From assembly GCA_029891345.1 (NCBI GenBank), contig CM057000.1, positions 133,040,163-133,104,162 of the forward strand: DNA of 64,000 nucleotides, written 5' to 3'. The position numbers and the translations under genes were made by a program. Source of the DNA: Dryococelus australis (taxonomy: Eukaryota; Arthropoda; Insecta; Phasmatodea; Phasmatidae). Positions within the stretch are counted from its first letter, which is position 1; each line of letters begins with the position of its first letter. The notes under the pieces were generated by a model, which had not been told where the DNA came from, did not search any database, and saw only the letters and a program-made list of their open reading frames with translations. Shown here piece by piece: positions 45,425 through 55,977 of this stretch.

Positions 45425-45910
45425 ATACATATGGGTGGGGGCCAAAATCGAAGGATTGGTATGGATAGAAGGATTGGCATTGATTGCTGTGGATTGCGGA
45501 GGAGGATTGCTAAGGATTGGGACTGATCCAGGGATTGCAATTGATTCGAAGGATTAGCATGGGGTACTGTGGATGGCGGAGGAGGATTGCGGAGTGAATT
45601 AGGGAGCAGATTGTGGAGCGGATTGTGGAGAGGTTTGTGGAGCGGATTGTGGAGAGGTTTGTGGAGCGGATTGTGGAGTATGTGGATCATGCGGAGCTGA
45701 TTGCAAAGGGTTGGTGTGGACTGGTGTGGATTGGTTTTGATAGGCGTGGATTTGTATGGATTGGTGTGGAATGGTATGTCGATTGGCGTGTGGATTGGTG
45801 TGGATGTGTGTGGGTTCATGAGTGTGGACTCTTCTGTGGATTCATATGTGGATTGAAGTGGTTTGGTGTGAATTGGTGTGGAATTGATGTGGATTGCTGA
45901 TTGCGGTGCT
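45425..45910. repeat. GGATTG-rich cryptic satellite
   Basis: The plus strand is built of GGATTG/GGATTGGTGTGGA and GGAGCGGATTGTGGAGAGG words. A clearer 24-bp period (GATTGTGGAGAGGTTTGTGG plus AGCG) is visible at 45604-45680. The opposite strand has a 186-codon frame of N-P-L-H-K and T-P-I-H repeats that simply follows the array. Confidence 0.85.
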
Positions 45911-46079
45911 GATTATGATACTGATTGCGGCACTGATTGGTGGAAAGAATGCGAGATTCTTCGAAAGATTAATGAAAAACAAAGAGTTAAAATTAATCTT
46001 TTTATTTTTAAAATATATTTTTTGGAACTTTTTCGATTTTACAAAAGTATTTAGAAATTATTTTTGGGTTGAATGTTAT

Positions 46080-46985
46080 TTAAGGACTTGGGCACGGTGT
46101 CAAGGTCACAGGTGTGATGTCAAGGTGGAGGTCACCCAAGTCTAACATGTTGTTCAAAGTCATCAGTGCCATCTAGGCGTGGAAAATGTAAGCAAATGAC
46201 TAACGAAAGAACCAATATGTGGGTGGAGTGCATTCGACAGATTGAGCAGTGGTGAGGGGGTTGGATGCCTGCCGGCTAATTAACAAATGAGAAACATTGG
46301 AAAGGGGAGGGGAATGTTAGTACAATGTGAATGATTGGAGGGGGGTTAGTGGTCTGCTGAACATGGTGCTGTAAGGGACCTCCGGAAAAGCATTTTTTTA
46401 AATTACATTTAAACATATTTTATAATAATATTTTGTATTCATTTTATATAAATTCTTAAGATTTTTAAATTTTTTTAACGATTTGTTGGGTTCAAGGTCA
46501 ACGGTCACCGAGTAAAGGGCAAAGGCTAAGGTCACCTGGATACACGAAGGCGGTAGTAGTCAATAACATAATATGCTCCCTGCCTTTTATGAATTTATTC
46601 AGTTTTACCATTTTTAAAGTTTTTTTCTCCAGTTTTTGTTTTTTAGGTCATCTAAGGTGGTTATAGAGTAAAGCTCAAGGTTACATGGGTCCAATATGGT
46701 TGTTGGATGACGTCATAACATGGCGGCTGGTCGGTTCCAGTCCCTCGTCCCCTCTAAGTCAAAACATTCGAAAACGAAATTTTTATAAAATTTTTAAATA
46801 AAATTTTAATACAAATTTTTATATTTTAAAAATAATTTGTAGTAGTGTTTATAATTTTTTGGGAATTTTTAAAACAGTTTTGCAAATTTTTGGGTTTAAG
46901 TTCAAAGGCCAAGGTCAAGGTCACAGACATCTAACATGGCGGTCAGATGACGTCACAACATGGCTGATGGGTCGGCTCTGGCTCC
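46080..46985. repeat. Degenerate repeats with AGGTCA, ATGGCGG and TGACGTCA words
   Basis: Segments at about 46095-46150, 46490-46540, 46640-46735 and 46895-46970 repeat the order (T)CAAGGTCAAGGTCAC, TCTAACATGGCGG and AGATGACGTCACAACATGGC, separated by AT-rich TTTTTAAA spacers. The same order in reverse is present in the TIR element at 51742-52277, so these look like internal units of that family without recognisable ends. Confidence 0.6.
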
Positions 46986-48229
46986 GATCCCGGATCCCGT
47001 GTATCGATTTGGCATACGCTATGCCTATAAAATTAATATGGTCGCCACTGCTCTGCTCTCAAGAAGCGAGATAGAACGGGATAGGTGTTTTTTTTATTTA
47101 CGGAAAACGGGAAATTTTGAGGGAAAATGGCAATTGGGGTGCCGGAATGACAGAGCATGAATAGCTCCGATCTCCGATCCCGGATTCCGATGACACCAAC
47201 TTCCCCAAATTCTAGTGTTACTATTTATATGCATTCTTCTTCCATATTAAAAATAATCCGTTCTCTTATGACAATTTTGTTAGTGTATGTAGTAATTTAT
47301 AATAATTTGTGGTGCAGTGTTCCACTGGAATGAATTCTATTTTTTTTGGAATACTTTGATGTTTTGGAAAAAATTCCCTCCCCCTTTTTTTTCCCCAATT
47401 ATATAAACTTGCATGTACAGCTATACATGTGAAGACTTCTAGAGACGAAACTTGATTGTTTCCTTGTCACTGCACAGTTGCTGATGCTACTGTGTTTCTC
47501 CACTCGGTCTCGCCAATCACAGTAAGAAGTTGTCGGCAAAGTGACAATAGAGCAACCCCCCTTCCTACCCTCGGAGGGGTTGGAGGCGTGAAGCCACCCC
47601 CGAAAAGCAAACGTGCAAACACGGTCGTTTTGACACGTGTCTGGCACGTATCCACGTGAGAGGATCCCGGAGAAGACAGCGGCGCCATGCGGCGACAACC
47701 TGGCTAGGTCAGCTGCGCGGCGGGTGTAGTTTTCCAAGAGGGTTCTGCCTGCGAGCCGTCTTATCTTTGCCATCCCAAGACGTCGCAAAGACAAGCAAAC
47801 ACCGACGCCGACGGGGTGCCGTCTGTAACATCCTCTCCCGGCCTCCCCTGGGAGCAACCCCTAAGTCCGAACCCTTTCCAAATATTGACAGCGGGCCTGG
47901 GGTGGACCTGCCAATGTTTTCTCGGCGACGACAAGGGGACGAAGAGAGAAAACACTGGCGATAACTTAACCCCAACTGGTTTTTCCGGGTTATTTTTTTC
48001 CTTTCATTACTCTCTGGGCTTCACTTTCATTTTAACTTCTCTTGTCTGCATCTTTCATATCTCTCCCTTATTCTTCGGTACCTTCCAAGATCGACGAAAC
48101 TGACGCGAGCTACATCGCCCTTCTAAAATCAGAGTTAACGTAGAAGAAAATAATAAGTTGAGGTATTAGAATAGAGCATACGAATATGATTAGTAATCAC
48201 TGGCACAGGCATTTTTGAGCCTCTATGTT
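46986..48229. other. Unassigned DNA, GC-rich at 47500-47960
   Basis: Several mutually overlapping frames (up to 152 codons on the minus strand) occupy the GC-rich part. None resembles a known protein. Confidence 0.4.
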
Positions 48230-48634
48230 ATAGATATTTCAAGTTCAACTGAACACTTCTGAAAAACCTATTTTAGATCTACTTGTATGCACATTATGTA
48301 AGTATTCTTCCACCATACTGTCATGAGCCTCATCACTTTATTCAGGCGTCGACTGAGTCAGATTGTAAGATTATTAGCAAAGTAAATAAACGGTATACAA
48401 ATTCTTACACTTAAATGCATTAAAAACACAAAGTAAACTACGTTTCGGAATTCACAAATGTTTATCTGACACATTTAATTCGACGCTAGGGTGTGGAAAT
48501 ACTTAAGCTCCGTCGTTGCCAACATTGCTCGGCTCATGCCAATCAATCTTCCTGTCAAAATATTCTCAGGCGGGGGCAGTGACATTTTTCAAAGGTTTGT
48601 ATGAAAACTGTTCACTTTGCCGTGAACAACTTTT
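48230..48634 (+). mobile_element. Long-form MITE, diverged left end
   Basis: The left TIR is worn (TTCAACTGAACACTTCTG). The interior keeps TAGATCTACTTGTATGC, TATTCTTCCACCAT, GAGCCTCATCACTTTATTC and TTAATTCGACGCTAGG, and the right TIR reads TTCACTTTGCCGTGAAC. Confidence 0.8.
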
Positions 48635-50040
48635 AGCTATCTTGATAACAGCAATTTTTTTTTATGGCGTTTCACTTTCTCATTGGTCGGCGTTATAAAC
48701 TAGGCCCGAGATATTCACAGATGACCAACCTGACGCCAAGTCAAGTAAATCACGCCATGTAAGTGACTCCAAATATTAGTTGTGGACGTCGCAAGCTCAA
48801 ACACAGGTATTCACTTCCTTATGCTAGGCATGTTACGTGGGTCATGTCGACTGGAGGTTGGGTACTTCCCATTGTCCAGAATGTTTGGCCTAAGGTCAAG
48901 GTCCACTGGTACTGCCTACATGTCTGTTAGATTGTACCTAATGTTCTGCACGTAACCGACAAACTTAGCTGAACTGCTACAAATGCCATTGTAAGCAAGA
49001 GTTCATCTTTGTCTGGTACACTAACATATCTTTCTATGTTACAGAGAGCTGCTTGGCATCTGACGGGCAGATGGCTCAGTTCTGTTCCGCACCACCAGGG
49101 TCGCACGACAACGATGAGAACCCCAGGACACATCCCAGTAGCGGTTGAACATATTCCATATCCCCCTGCAACAACCACACAAAGTCTATCTTCGCTAACT
49201 ATCGACAACACTGCGTTATCCCGATATCGGTCCTTTGATTTGTATTTAATATTTAATCTCAGCTACTGTCGCACAAATTTCTCCAACGCTCTCTCAGCTT
49301 CGTTGGTTTACTGAACCCTCCCTCTGTCGTGGTGTGTCCATGGCTACAATTCAGGGCATGACACCAGACAACCATGCTCACACATGATACATGCGTCCAT
49401 CTTTAACATAGTAAAACTCCTGCCTACGGCGTATAGGGCTTGCCCTAAGACGTATCCCATGTTGCTACCGACCTAGCTACTGGCTTGCATGGAGACGGAA
49501 CCACAGTACTTTGAAAGGGCTCACGCTAGCGTAGCGGGATTTTGGGGTCCGCCAAAAAAGAGTTAATCCATTATGAATGTAACCATGCAAAAAAAATGGG
49601 GGGGGGGGGGCAAGCGCCCCGCTTGCCCCTATAGAAACTGGGATTTTTCTGCGGAATGTGGGAATTCCATAACAACCATCGTTCACAAATTACTAGTGAT
49701 CGTAATAATTTTCGTAATTAAATACAAACCTGCTTTCTATAACAAATAATTTGCTTGTTAGCAGAGTAACTCCAAACTGCAAGTCTCTGCTGGGAAGCGT
49801 ACTGTACACTAGACGCAGAATCCGAGCCTGGCCCACTGTTAGAAATGGGATGTAGCAGTATTAGTAATGGAGGAGGAGGCGAAGCCGCAGAGCGATAACG
49901 CGTACTTGGTACCAGCAAGGCTGCAGCTACTATACCGAGTGAAAATGTAGTCACTTTGTCGGGTCTGGAGCAGGCGTAGTTATTGCAAGCACGTCCACAT
50001 TACTTAGACACACTTTCCTTTACAGTGTGTATCCGAGGTT
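48635..50040. other. Intergenic DNA with a short perfect hairpin
   Basis: GGGCAAGCG at 49608-49616 and CGCTTGCCC at 49620-49628 form a 9-bp stem with a 3-base loop after a G-run. Nothing else recognised. Confidence 0.45.
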
Positions 50041-50078
50041 GGTGTGTGTGTGTGTGTGTGTGTGAGTGTGTGTGGAGT
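50041..50078. repeat. (GT)n microsatellite
   Basis: About 17 GT units with one GA interruption, immediately upstream of the decayed transposase. Confidence 0.9.
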
Positions 50079-50109
50079 TCGTCACTTCTGCAGTCAGTGA
50101 AGTTCATAC

Positions 50110-51432
50110 AGTACATTATACATTCAAATGCCTCCAGTTTTGTCAGAAGTGGAACGGCAAGAAACTATACTCGCAGGCGCGAGAAATGGTTTATAATGTT
50201 CTGCAGTTTATGGAAATCGACGCGAGATTGAGGGAACCACCCATTCCGCTTGACAGAGCGCAGCTGAGAACATCTAAAGCGATGGGTGTGTCTCGTACCA
50301 CAGTGCAAAAAGTATTGAGAGGGAAGTTAATCAGAAAGAAGCAGGTGAAGGAATTTCTTTCTCAACGAGTAACAAGAGAAACAAGAAAACTTCTAAATAG
50401 GACCTTGATACCTTCGGCGAAGCTGTGGTACGATGTACTGTTTACAATTCCTACCTAAATGAAAAACGTGTACCTACTGCCGAAACGATAAGACTCAAGC
50501 TAAAGGATGACATAAGTTACCAAGGAAGTAATTCAACTTTAAGAAAGACTTTGAAGAAGCTAAGATTTACGTGGCAAAAAGCAAAATCTAAACACCTGGT
50601 TTTAATAGAAAAATCAGATATTCGGCGAAAACGTATAGAATATCTCAAGAGTATGCGGCGATATAGAAATGAGAAACGTACTAATTATTTACATGGATGA
50701 GTCGTACATTTTGTCATCGCATGTGAAAAATAAAATGTGGAGTGACAGCACATGTAGCAAAGGGTAAGCGGTTAATAATAATTCACCCAGGAGGCGAAAA
50801 CGGCTTCGTCCCTAATGCACTTGCAATATGGAAGTCGCATCAGGCAACGGGATTATCACATAAATATGAATAAACTAATTTTCGAAAAATGGATTAAAGA
50901 GTAATTAATTCCAAATCTTCCACCTGGCAGCAGTGGTTTGATAAGGAAAATATTTAGTTTACTAGCGACATGCTTAAACCAACTTTGTATGACCTCATAA
51001 AGCAACACAAACCTCGGTGAAGAGCAATGCTCGGTAGACAGACTACCTACTGGGAAATCATAGCCACACAGTACTTCGTCTGCCACCCTATCATCAGGAT
51101 TTGAATCCGATAGAAAGCATCTGGACTAAAGTTAAAGGCGAAGTCCCTTCAAAGAAAATTACTAACAATTTGACAGATGTGAAAACTCTGCGAGGACATA
51201 TTCAACCGAATAGGGCCAGATGGCTGGATACCATTTTGCAATCACGTCCAGACACTCGAGGAAGACTATAATGACAAGGATGTGCCATTTTACATTGAAA
51301 TTGATAAAGTGATAAAATGTAGGTGGTGCGGACAGTGACAGCAGTGGTAGCAGTGACAGCAGTGGTAGCAGTGACGTTTACACGCCAGACTCATCGGCTG
51401 GAGCAATGAGTGACATTGAAGACCTGCCGTAG
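50110..51432 (+). pseudogene. IS630/Tc1/mariner-type transposase, degenerate
   Basis: An N-terminal segment has GKKLYSQAREMVYNVLQFME and a helix-turn-helix at RTSKAMGVSRTTVQKVL. The frame then shifts near 50400 into VRCTVYNSYLNEKRVPTAE and GSNSTLRKTLKKLRFTWQKA. It shifts again near 50687 into IIYMDESYI, which holds the first catalytic aspartate (codon 50696-50698), and near 50760 into KRLIIIHPGGENGFVPNA. Around 50932 the text jumps from LIPNLPPGSS directly to WFDKENI and DMLKPTLYDLIKQ, so the segment that carries the second catalytic aspartate (DNASYHN-type) has been deleted. The glutamate motif PPYHQDLNPIESIWTKVKGE remains near 51083-51143. The acidic serine-rich C-terminus ends SDIEDLP at 51432. 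It is dead: at least three frameshifts, in-frame stops and an active-site deletion. Flanking TIRs were not found. Confidence 0.85.
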
Positions 51433-51741
51433 TACTTCATACCTCAGTGGTAAGTAGTCAATGTTTTCTACTTTCCTCTAACTGCTGTGAAGGCTTTGTT
51501 TTATTCTTGTTCCTCTCCTCCTCTTTCTCCCACCCCTCCACGCGTGTGCTACCCTCCCCTCCATATGCGTGACGTAGCTCAAGCTCGGAGTTATTCTGCG
51601 TATAGTGTAACTGAGTTCTTCATACTTTTCCATAATTTTAGTTTGATAATTTATTGTGCCTTTGCATTTGATATTATATCTCAAAATTATATCATAAAAT
51701 TATTCTGTAAATTAGTGAGAAGGAAATAGATGAGTGGGGCA
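51433..51741. other. Spacer
   Basis: May include the 3' non-coding end of the preceding element. No TIR recognised. Confidence 0.4.
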
Positions 51742-52277
51742 TAAAGTATTTTAAATGGGACAAAACTGGCACCTGGCACCGGCGGGCCGCTATGCAATGA
51801 CGTCACCCATCCGCCATACTGAATATGAATGACCTAGACCTTGACCTTTGACCCTGTGCCCGTGACCTTTAATTACCTTGAAACCAAAACAATCCAAAAT
51901 ATGCAGAAAAATTATAAAATCCCCGCAAAAAAAAATTATTTAAAGCTGTTCAATGACAGATAGATCGACTAAGCTCCCGACATGACCAGCCCTCGCCAGA
52001 TCGAGCAGTGTCTATCTCATCAGCCATGTCAGATGTCAGTGACTTTGACCTTGACATTTGACCTTTAACCTTGACCTTAAAATAACCATGAATCCAAAAC
52101 GTTCAAAAAATCCCAGAAAATCCTAAAAATAAAAATAAAAATATTTGAAACATTTATTAAAAAATTATTATATTTAAAATATCATTAAAAAAAATTAAAT
52201 TTCCAGAGGTACCTCCACCACCACCCTTACCAATTTTTTTATTGGCATGCCAGTTTTATCCCATTTGAAATACATTA
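51742..52277. mobile_element. TIR element with internal AGGTCA/TGACGTCA units
   Basis: The left end TAAAGTATTTTAAATGGGAC then AAAACTGGCA and the right end, in reverse TAATGTATTTCAAATGGGAT then AAAACTGGCA, form a TIR of about 30 bp. Inside, two tandem units each carry TGACCTTTGACC-like half-site pairs (51841-51872 and 52033-52080) followed by ATGAATCCAAAAC/AAACCAAAACAATCC-type words. TGACGTCACCCATCCGCCAT lies at 51798. The reverse complement matches the repeats at 46080-46985. Flanking TA is compatible with a Tc1/mariner-like target but not proven. Confidence 0.75.
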
Positions 52278-53772
52278 TACCTGACTCATACATTTCCTTC
52301 TACTTATATTGTTAAAGATAAATAAACTCATCTTTATTATACTGTGTTTACGTTGTACATATAGAACTTTATTATTTGCTCATAAAATACCAGTATAGAC
52401 TGTAGTTTGTTTTTAGCACTATTTCTGTAATATTTTCTATATTTTATTAATAATATTTCACATTGAGTCATTTCAAACATCAATATTTTCGCAACAAATT
52501 TATACCACAAGATTGTCATGTTTTGAGTTAAATTTTGCCGTGTGAAATAATAAGTTACCTACTGCATGTGTTTCAACTTACCTATGGAATGAGGCATGTT
52601 GGCGCGCATAATAAAACGGAGTTATTTATGGTTATTTTGTAACTCAAAGTTGAATTTCTTGAATTAGTATTGTAACGGAAACATCAAAAGTTTACACAAT
52701 TATGTAAACACCCACTGTTAACTGGGAAGCCATTATTAATATCGTCTAAAATAAAGAAAAGTTATTGTTTCCTCGCTATCGGATTTACTGCCTGTTATGT
52801 TCAAAGAAACCACACATTTGCTCGACTTAGTCTTGCGTAATTTTACCAGCGGAAGACTGCGTGAATCCTCAAACGTTTCTTCTGTAGACTTTAATAAATT
52901 AAGATTGTGCAAAAAACTAGGGAACACTATGAGTATGAAATTTCAAAAAACCTTACGGGTCCAGGTTTACACGACAAAGACTTCGCAAGATTAAAATATA
53001 GAAGTTGGTAAACTTAATATAAGTTCAGAAAGGGTGAGGACCTTTCCCAAGGCTGAGCCAAGGAAAAATGATCATGTAAACAACTAAAAAAGAAGTGTGA
53101 AGTATGGACCAATACACAAACAAAAGTTGAACTGGCAGAAAGTAAAAAAGAAACCACTTCGAAGAAAGGAGACCAGCCAGTATCATTACTGTCGCGTGGT
53201 GCACACATACTAAAACACACGAGTGACACCGTAAAACTGTGAAGGACACAGGAATATTTATAAACACTGGACCTGCAGTGAATAAGTAAGTAATGAAAAG
53301 GGCAACAGCTGGTCGAATCACCCAAAAAATGTGTGCCCAGCTGATCGTAGGAAATTTCGTGAAACCTTCAACGTTCCAGAACCAAACTCCCGTAGCGCAA
53401 TGAGAGCAAATAGCGACGAAGTGCAGAAACATCGGCACTTCCGACGAGTGACAGGTCCGGTATAGTGACACTCCTGGGCGAAGGTTCTGCCTCACTCTTA
53501 CTTATCCACAATACCGACCTGGGATCCCTACCTACCCGAGGATCATCTTTATCTTTGAGACTTGCTGTATAATACTGTATATATCTTGCGATTAAATAAC
53601 TTCCAAATACTACACTTTCTTATTATTATTAGTAATCTTAAGGCTTCCCTTCCCATATAAAACCTATATATACTCAGCTGAGACCATTATAATTTCGATA
53701 GTTTAAAACCAATTTATTTAAAACTTTGTAGCAATTTTTTAACTGTGTCTTTTAAGGTTCATAAAAAAAATA
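52278..53772. other. AT-rich intergenic DNA, nothing recognised
   Basis: Overlapping minus frames of 103 and 156 codons near 53014-53495 are in different phases and unlike known proteins. Confidence 0.5.
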
Positions 53773-53773
53773 C

Positions 53774-54153
53774 TTAAGGCCAATGGTGCATGAAAGCAGT
53801 ATGATTACCCGATTTTCGTTTTAAACCGTTTTTTTTTTTCAGAGGGTTTATCGAAATTTTTTTTGGCGCAACGAGGCGTAAATATTAATTTTATACAACT
53901 TCTTGCGGTGTTGAATATTCACTACCTTTATTATTCTGTGAGCACTGATGGAAGATGATAGATAAGATGTTATTTCTTATCTTCCATCAGTGCTCCGATA
54001 GTAGTAATAGTAGTGAGTATCTATCGATGTAAGAAGGTGTTCGAAATTATTATTTATGGCTTGTCGTGCCAAAAATTTTGAAAAATTATCTGAAAAACAA
54101 CTTTTGTCCAAACTTAAGGTAAATACACGGCTTTTGTGCACCATTGGCCTTAA
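53774..54153. mobile_element. TTAA-bounded palindromic element P1, copy 1
   Basis: It runs from TTAA (53774) to TTAA (54150-54153). The ends GGCCAATGGTGCA and TGCACCATTGGCC are exact inverses, and the arms pair all the way to the centre (GAGCACTGATGGAAGAT versus ATCTTCCATCAGTGCTC). Each arm is about 185 bp. TTAA target duplications are known for piggyBac and Kolobok elements; which one applies is inference. The 78-codon frame crossing the right end is chance. Confidence 0.85.
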
Positions 54154-54673
54154 GGATCCCGCCTGGCTGCATCGTTCTTCTCCTTTTTTAGCCGGTAAGC
54201 TCGGAAGCTATAAGGGTTATACTGCCACGCGCTACAAGTGCCCCATCGCCGCTACGCGCAAGGCTGTGAACTGCCGTGCTGTGTTCTCATAGTGCTGCGT
54301 CTACCTATGGGACTTTCAGCTGTAACCCTATCATTTCATTGATGAAAGGGCTGTAGCTAAGTTCAATACAGGCTGCTATTGTAGTTTGGCTAGTGTTTGG
54401 GTAGTATGTTTTAAGTTACGGCGGACCGAAAAAGAAAGTTTTTAACTATATTTGAGGGTTTCAAAATAATATTTACAGCATGCGTGGTAACGTTAAAGTA
54501 CCATTCCGGTCTCGTCGGTTTGTGATGTCTATTTGTAAGTAAACATACTGGGGGGCGCTTTTAACAGTTTCGTCAAATACCCAGGATTTCAAACACACTG
54601 CAATGTAGTTGAACAGCATATACGAACATAGGATGCAATCCTTCAAGGCCACAAAAAAATATAAACGCCCAGA
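54154..54673. repeat. TTAA-flanked repeat segment P3
   Basis: It starts immediately after the shared TTAA with GGATCCCGCCTGGCTGC and ends before TTAA at 54674. Its first 270 bp match the right half of 28688-28850 and, in reverse, part of 56060-56507 (CAAGTGCC.CATCGCC.CTA.GCG and CTATGGGACTTT.AGC). The rest is unassigned. Whether the segment is one element or a fragment plus host DNA is unclear. Confidence 0.5.
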
Positions 54674-54970
54674 TTAAGGCCATGATCATCCATTTCTACA
54701 GATTTTGCGATAATTAATTTATTAAACCCATGGCTCTGATCATTTTATTACAAATTATGTTTATTATTTACCATTATTTTTTTTTCAAAACAAAAACGGT
54801 ATAATTATATCTTATTACTTAATTAACGATGTCTTTGTGAAAAAATTAGACTACATAATAAAAACAATTTGTAACAAAATGACCAGGACGATTTTACAAT
54901 ATCGGCTCCGTTTGGAGAAAAAAAAATTAACTATCGCAAAAACTGGAGAAATGGAAGATCATAGCTTTGA
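54674..54970. mobile_element. TTAA-bounded palindromic element P2
   Basis: From TTAA (54674) to TTGA (54967-54970, a mutated TTAA). The left arm GGCCATGATCATCCATTT, TTTTGCGATAATTAATTT and GATCATTTTATTACAAATTA is paired by ATTTGTAACAAAATGACC, AAATTAACTATCGCAAAA and AAATGGAAGATCATAGC. About 290 bp, palindromic to the centre. Shares the GGCC terminus with P1 but has a different arm. Confidence 0.82.
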
Positions 54971-55339
54971 GGCCATTGGTGCATGAAAGCAGTATATTTA
55001 TATAATTTTTGTCATAACTTGTTTCACAGCAGATTTTTAAAAAATTTTGGCTCGACAAGACGCAAATTACAATTTTTAGCAGTTTTTTTTAAATTGTTAC
55101 AGTTTCACTATGTTCGTTATTCTCGGAGCACTGATTGCATATGAGAAAACAAAAAATTATTTATTTTCTTCCATCAGTGCCCCAAGAATAGTGACGGCAG
55201 TGAATATCTAACAACGTAAGAATGTGCTAAAGGTTGTTATTTATGTCTTGTCGAGCCAAAAATTTCAACAGAGGCTTTGGAAAACACGTTATGACAAAAA
55301 TTATATAAATATACCGCTTTCATACACCAATGGTCTTAA
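54967..55339. mobile_element. TTAA-bounded palindromic element P1, copy 2
   Basis: Begins at the TTGA shared with P2 and ends TTAA (55336-55339). The ends GGCCATTGGTGCATGAAAGC and CATACACCAATGGTC and the centre GGAGCACTGATTGCATATG with TCTTCCATCAGTGCCCC match copy 1. More diverged than copy 1. Confidence 0.82.
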
Positions 55340-55977
55340 AGAACCGGCAATGTCATTTTGCCGCTGCACTTGTGTGGTGAGGGATCGACGTCGTTGGAAG
55401 CACCCCCTGGACGCCGTTCATCGCGACGCCGGCTGCAGCTGCACGCGTCTCTCACTCAGCTGCAGGTGACGCTCCAGCCCGCCAATGAATGGCTCCTAGG
55501 GAAGACATGGTGGCTGTTGAAGAAGGGCAGGAGGGGGACAACGGGGGTTGGAGGACGCCACCAAACTGCGGCCTGGCCCGACGCCACCTCCAATTTGTAG
55601 CCGCGCAAACAATTTCCACATAAATTTTATTTATACGGCGGACTACCCCCCGACTAGCGCCAAGAGAGCGTCGTATTTCCACTCCTCTTCCCCCGCTATT
55701 ATCCCCTGCAGCCCGCTCACCAATCCACCAGGCCGGTGGTTTATTAGAAAAAAAGGCCTCATTCTTTAATTTTCCCCCCGGGCTGGCTTTCTGGCGGAGA
55801 AGTAAATTGATATCGGGATCGCTCGACCGGAAACGACGACACGTCTGCGTCCTCAAGACGCCCCCCCCCCCCCAGGGGCTCTGCTCTTGGGAAAATACTC
55901 TCCCGGCCGAACCTGTTCCTGAGAGAGAGAGAGAGAGAGACCGAGACGATGTCCTGCACCGGAGGTAAAGGCGAAGA
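55340..55977. other. GC-rich stretch with GA and C runs
   Basis: GC-rich DNA with a C-run at 55860-55874 and (GA)n at 55921-55940. A 241-codon minus frame spans 55452-56177, crosses the edges of two mobile elements and has no recognisable domain, so it is not called. Unknown function. Confidence 0.4.

Noticed and set aside
45259-45819. 186-codon minus-strand frame rich in N-P-L-H-K and T-P-I-H repeats
   Set aside because: It is the complement of the GGATTG-rich satellite. Long open frames are expected in such an array and there is no non-repetitive domain.
47399-47975. Set of overlapping 64-152-codon frames on both strands
   Set aside because: Mutually exclusive frames in GC-rich DNA with no recognisable domain.
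49477-49686. 69-codon minus frame containing LFWRTPKSRYASVSPFKVLW
   Set aside because: It looked repeat-derived, but I could not tie it to a family and no second copy is in the window.
53025-53495. 156-codon minus frame with hydrophobic stretches, possible membrane protein
   Set aside because: It overlaps a 103-codon frame in another phase, has no domain and irregular hydrophobic segments. Composition is explained by T-rich DNA.
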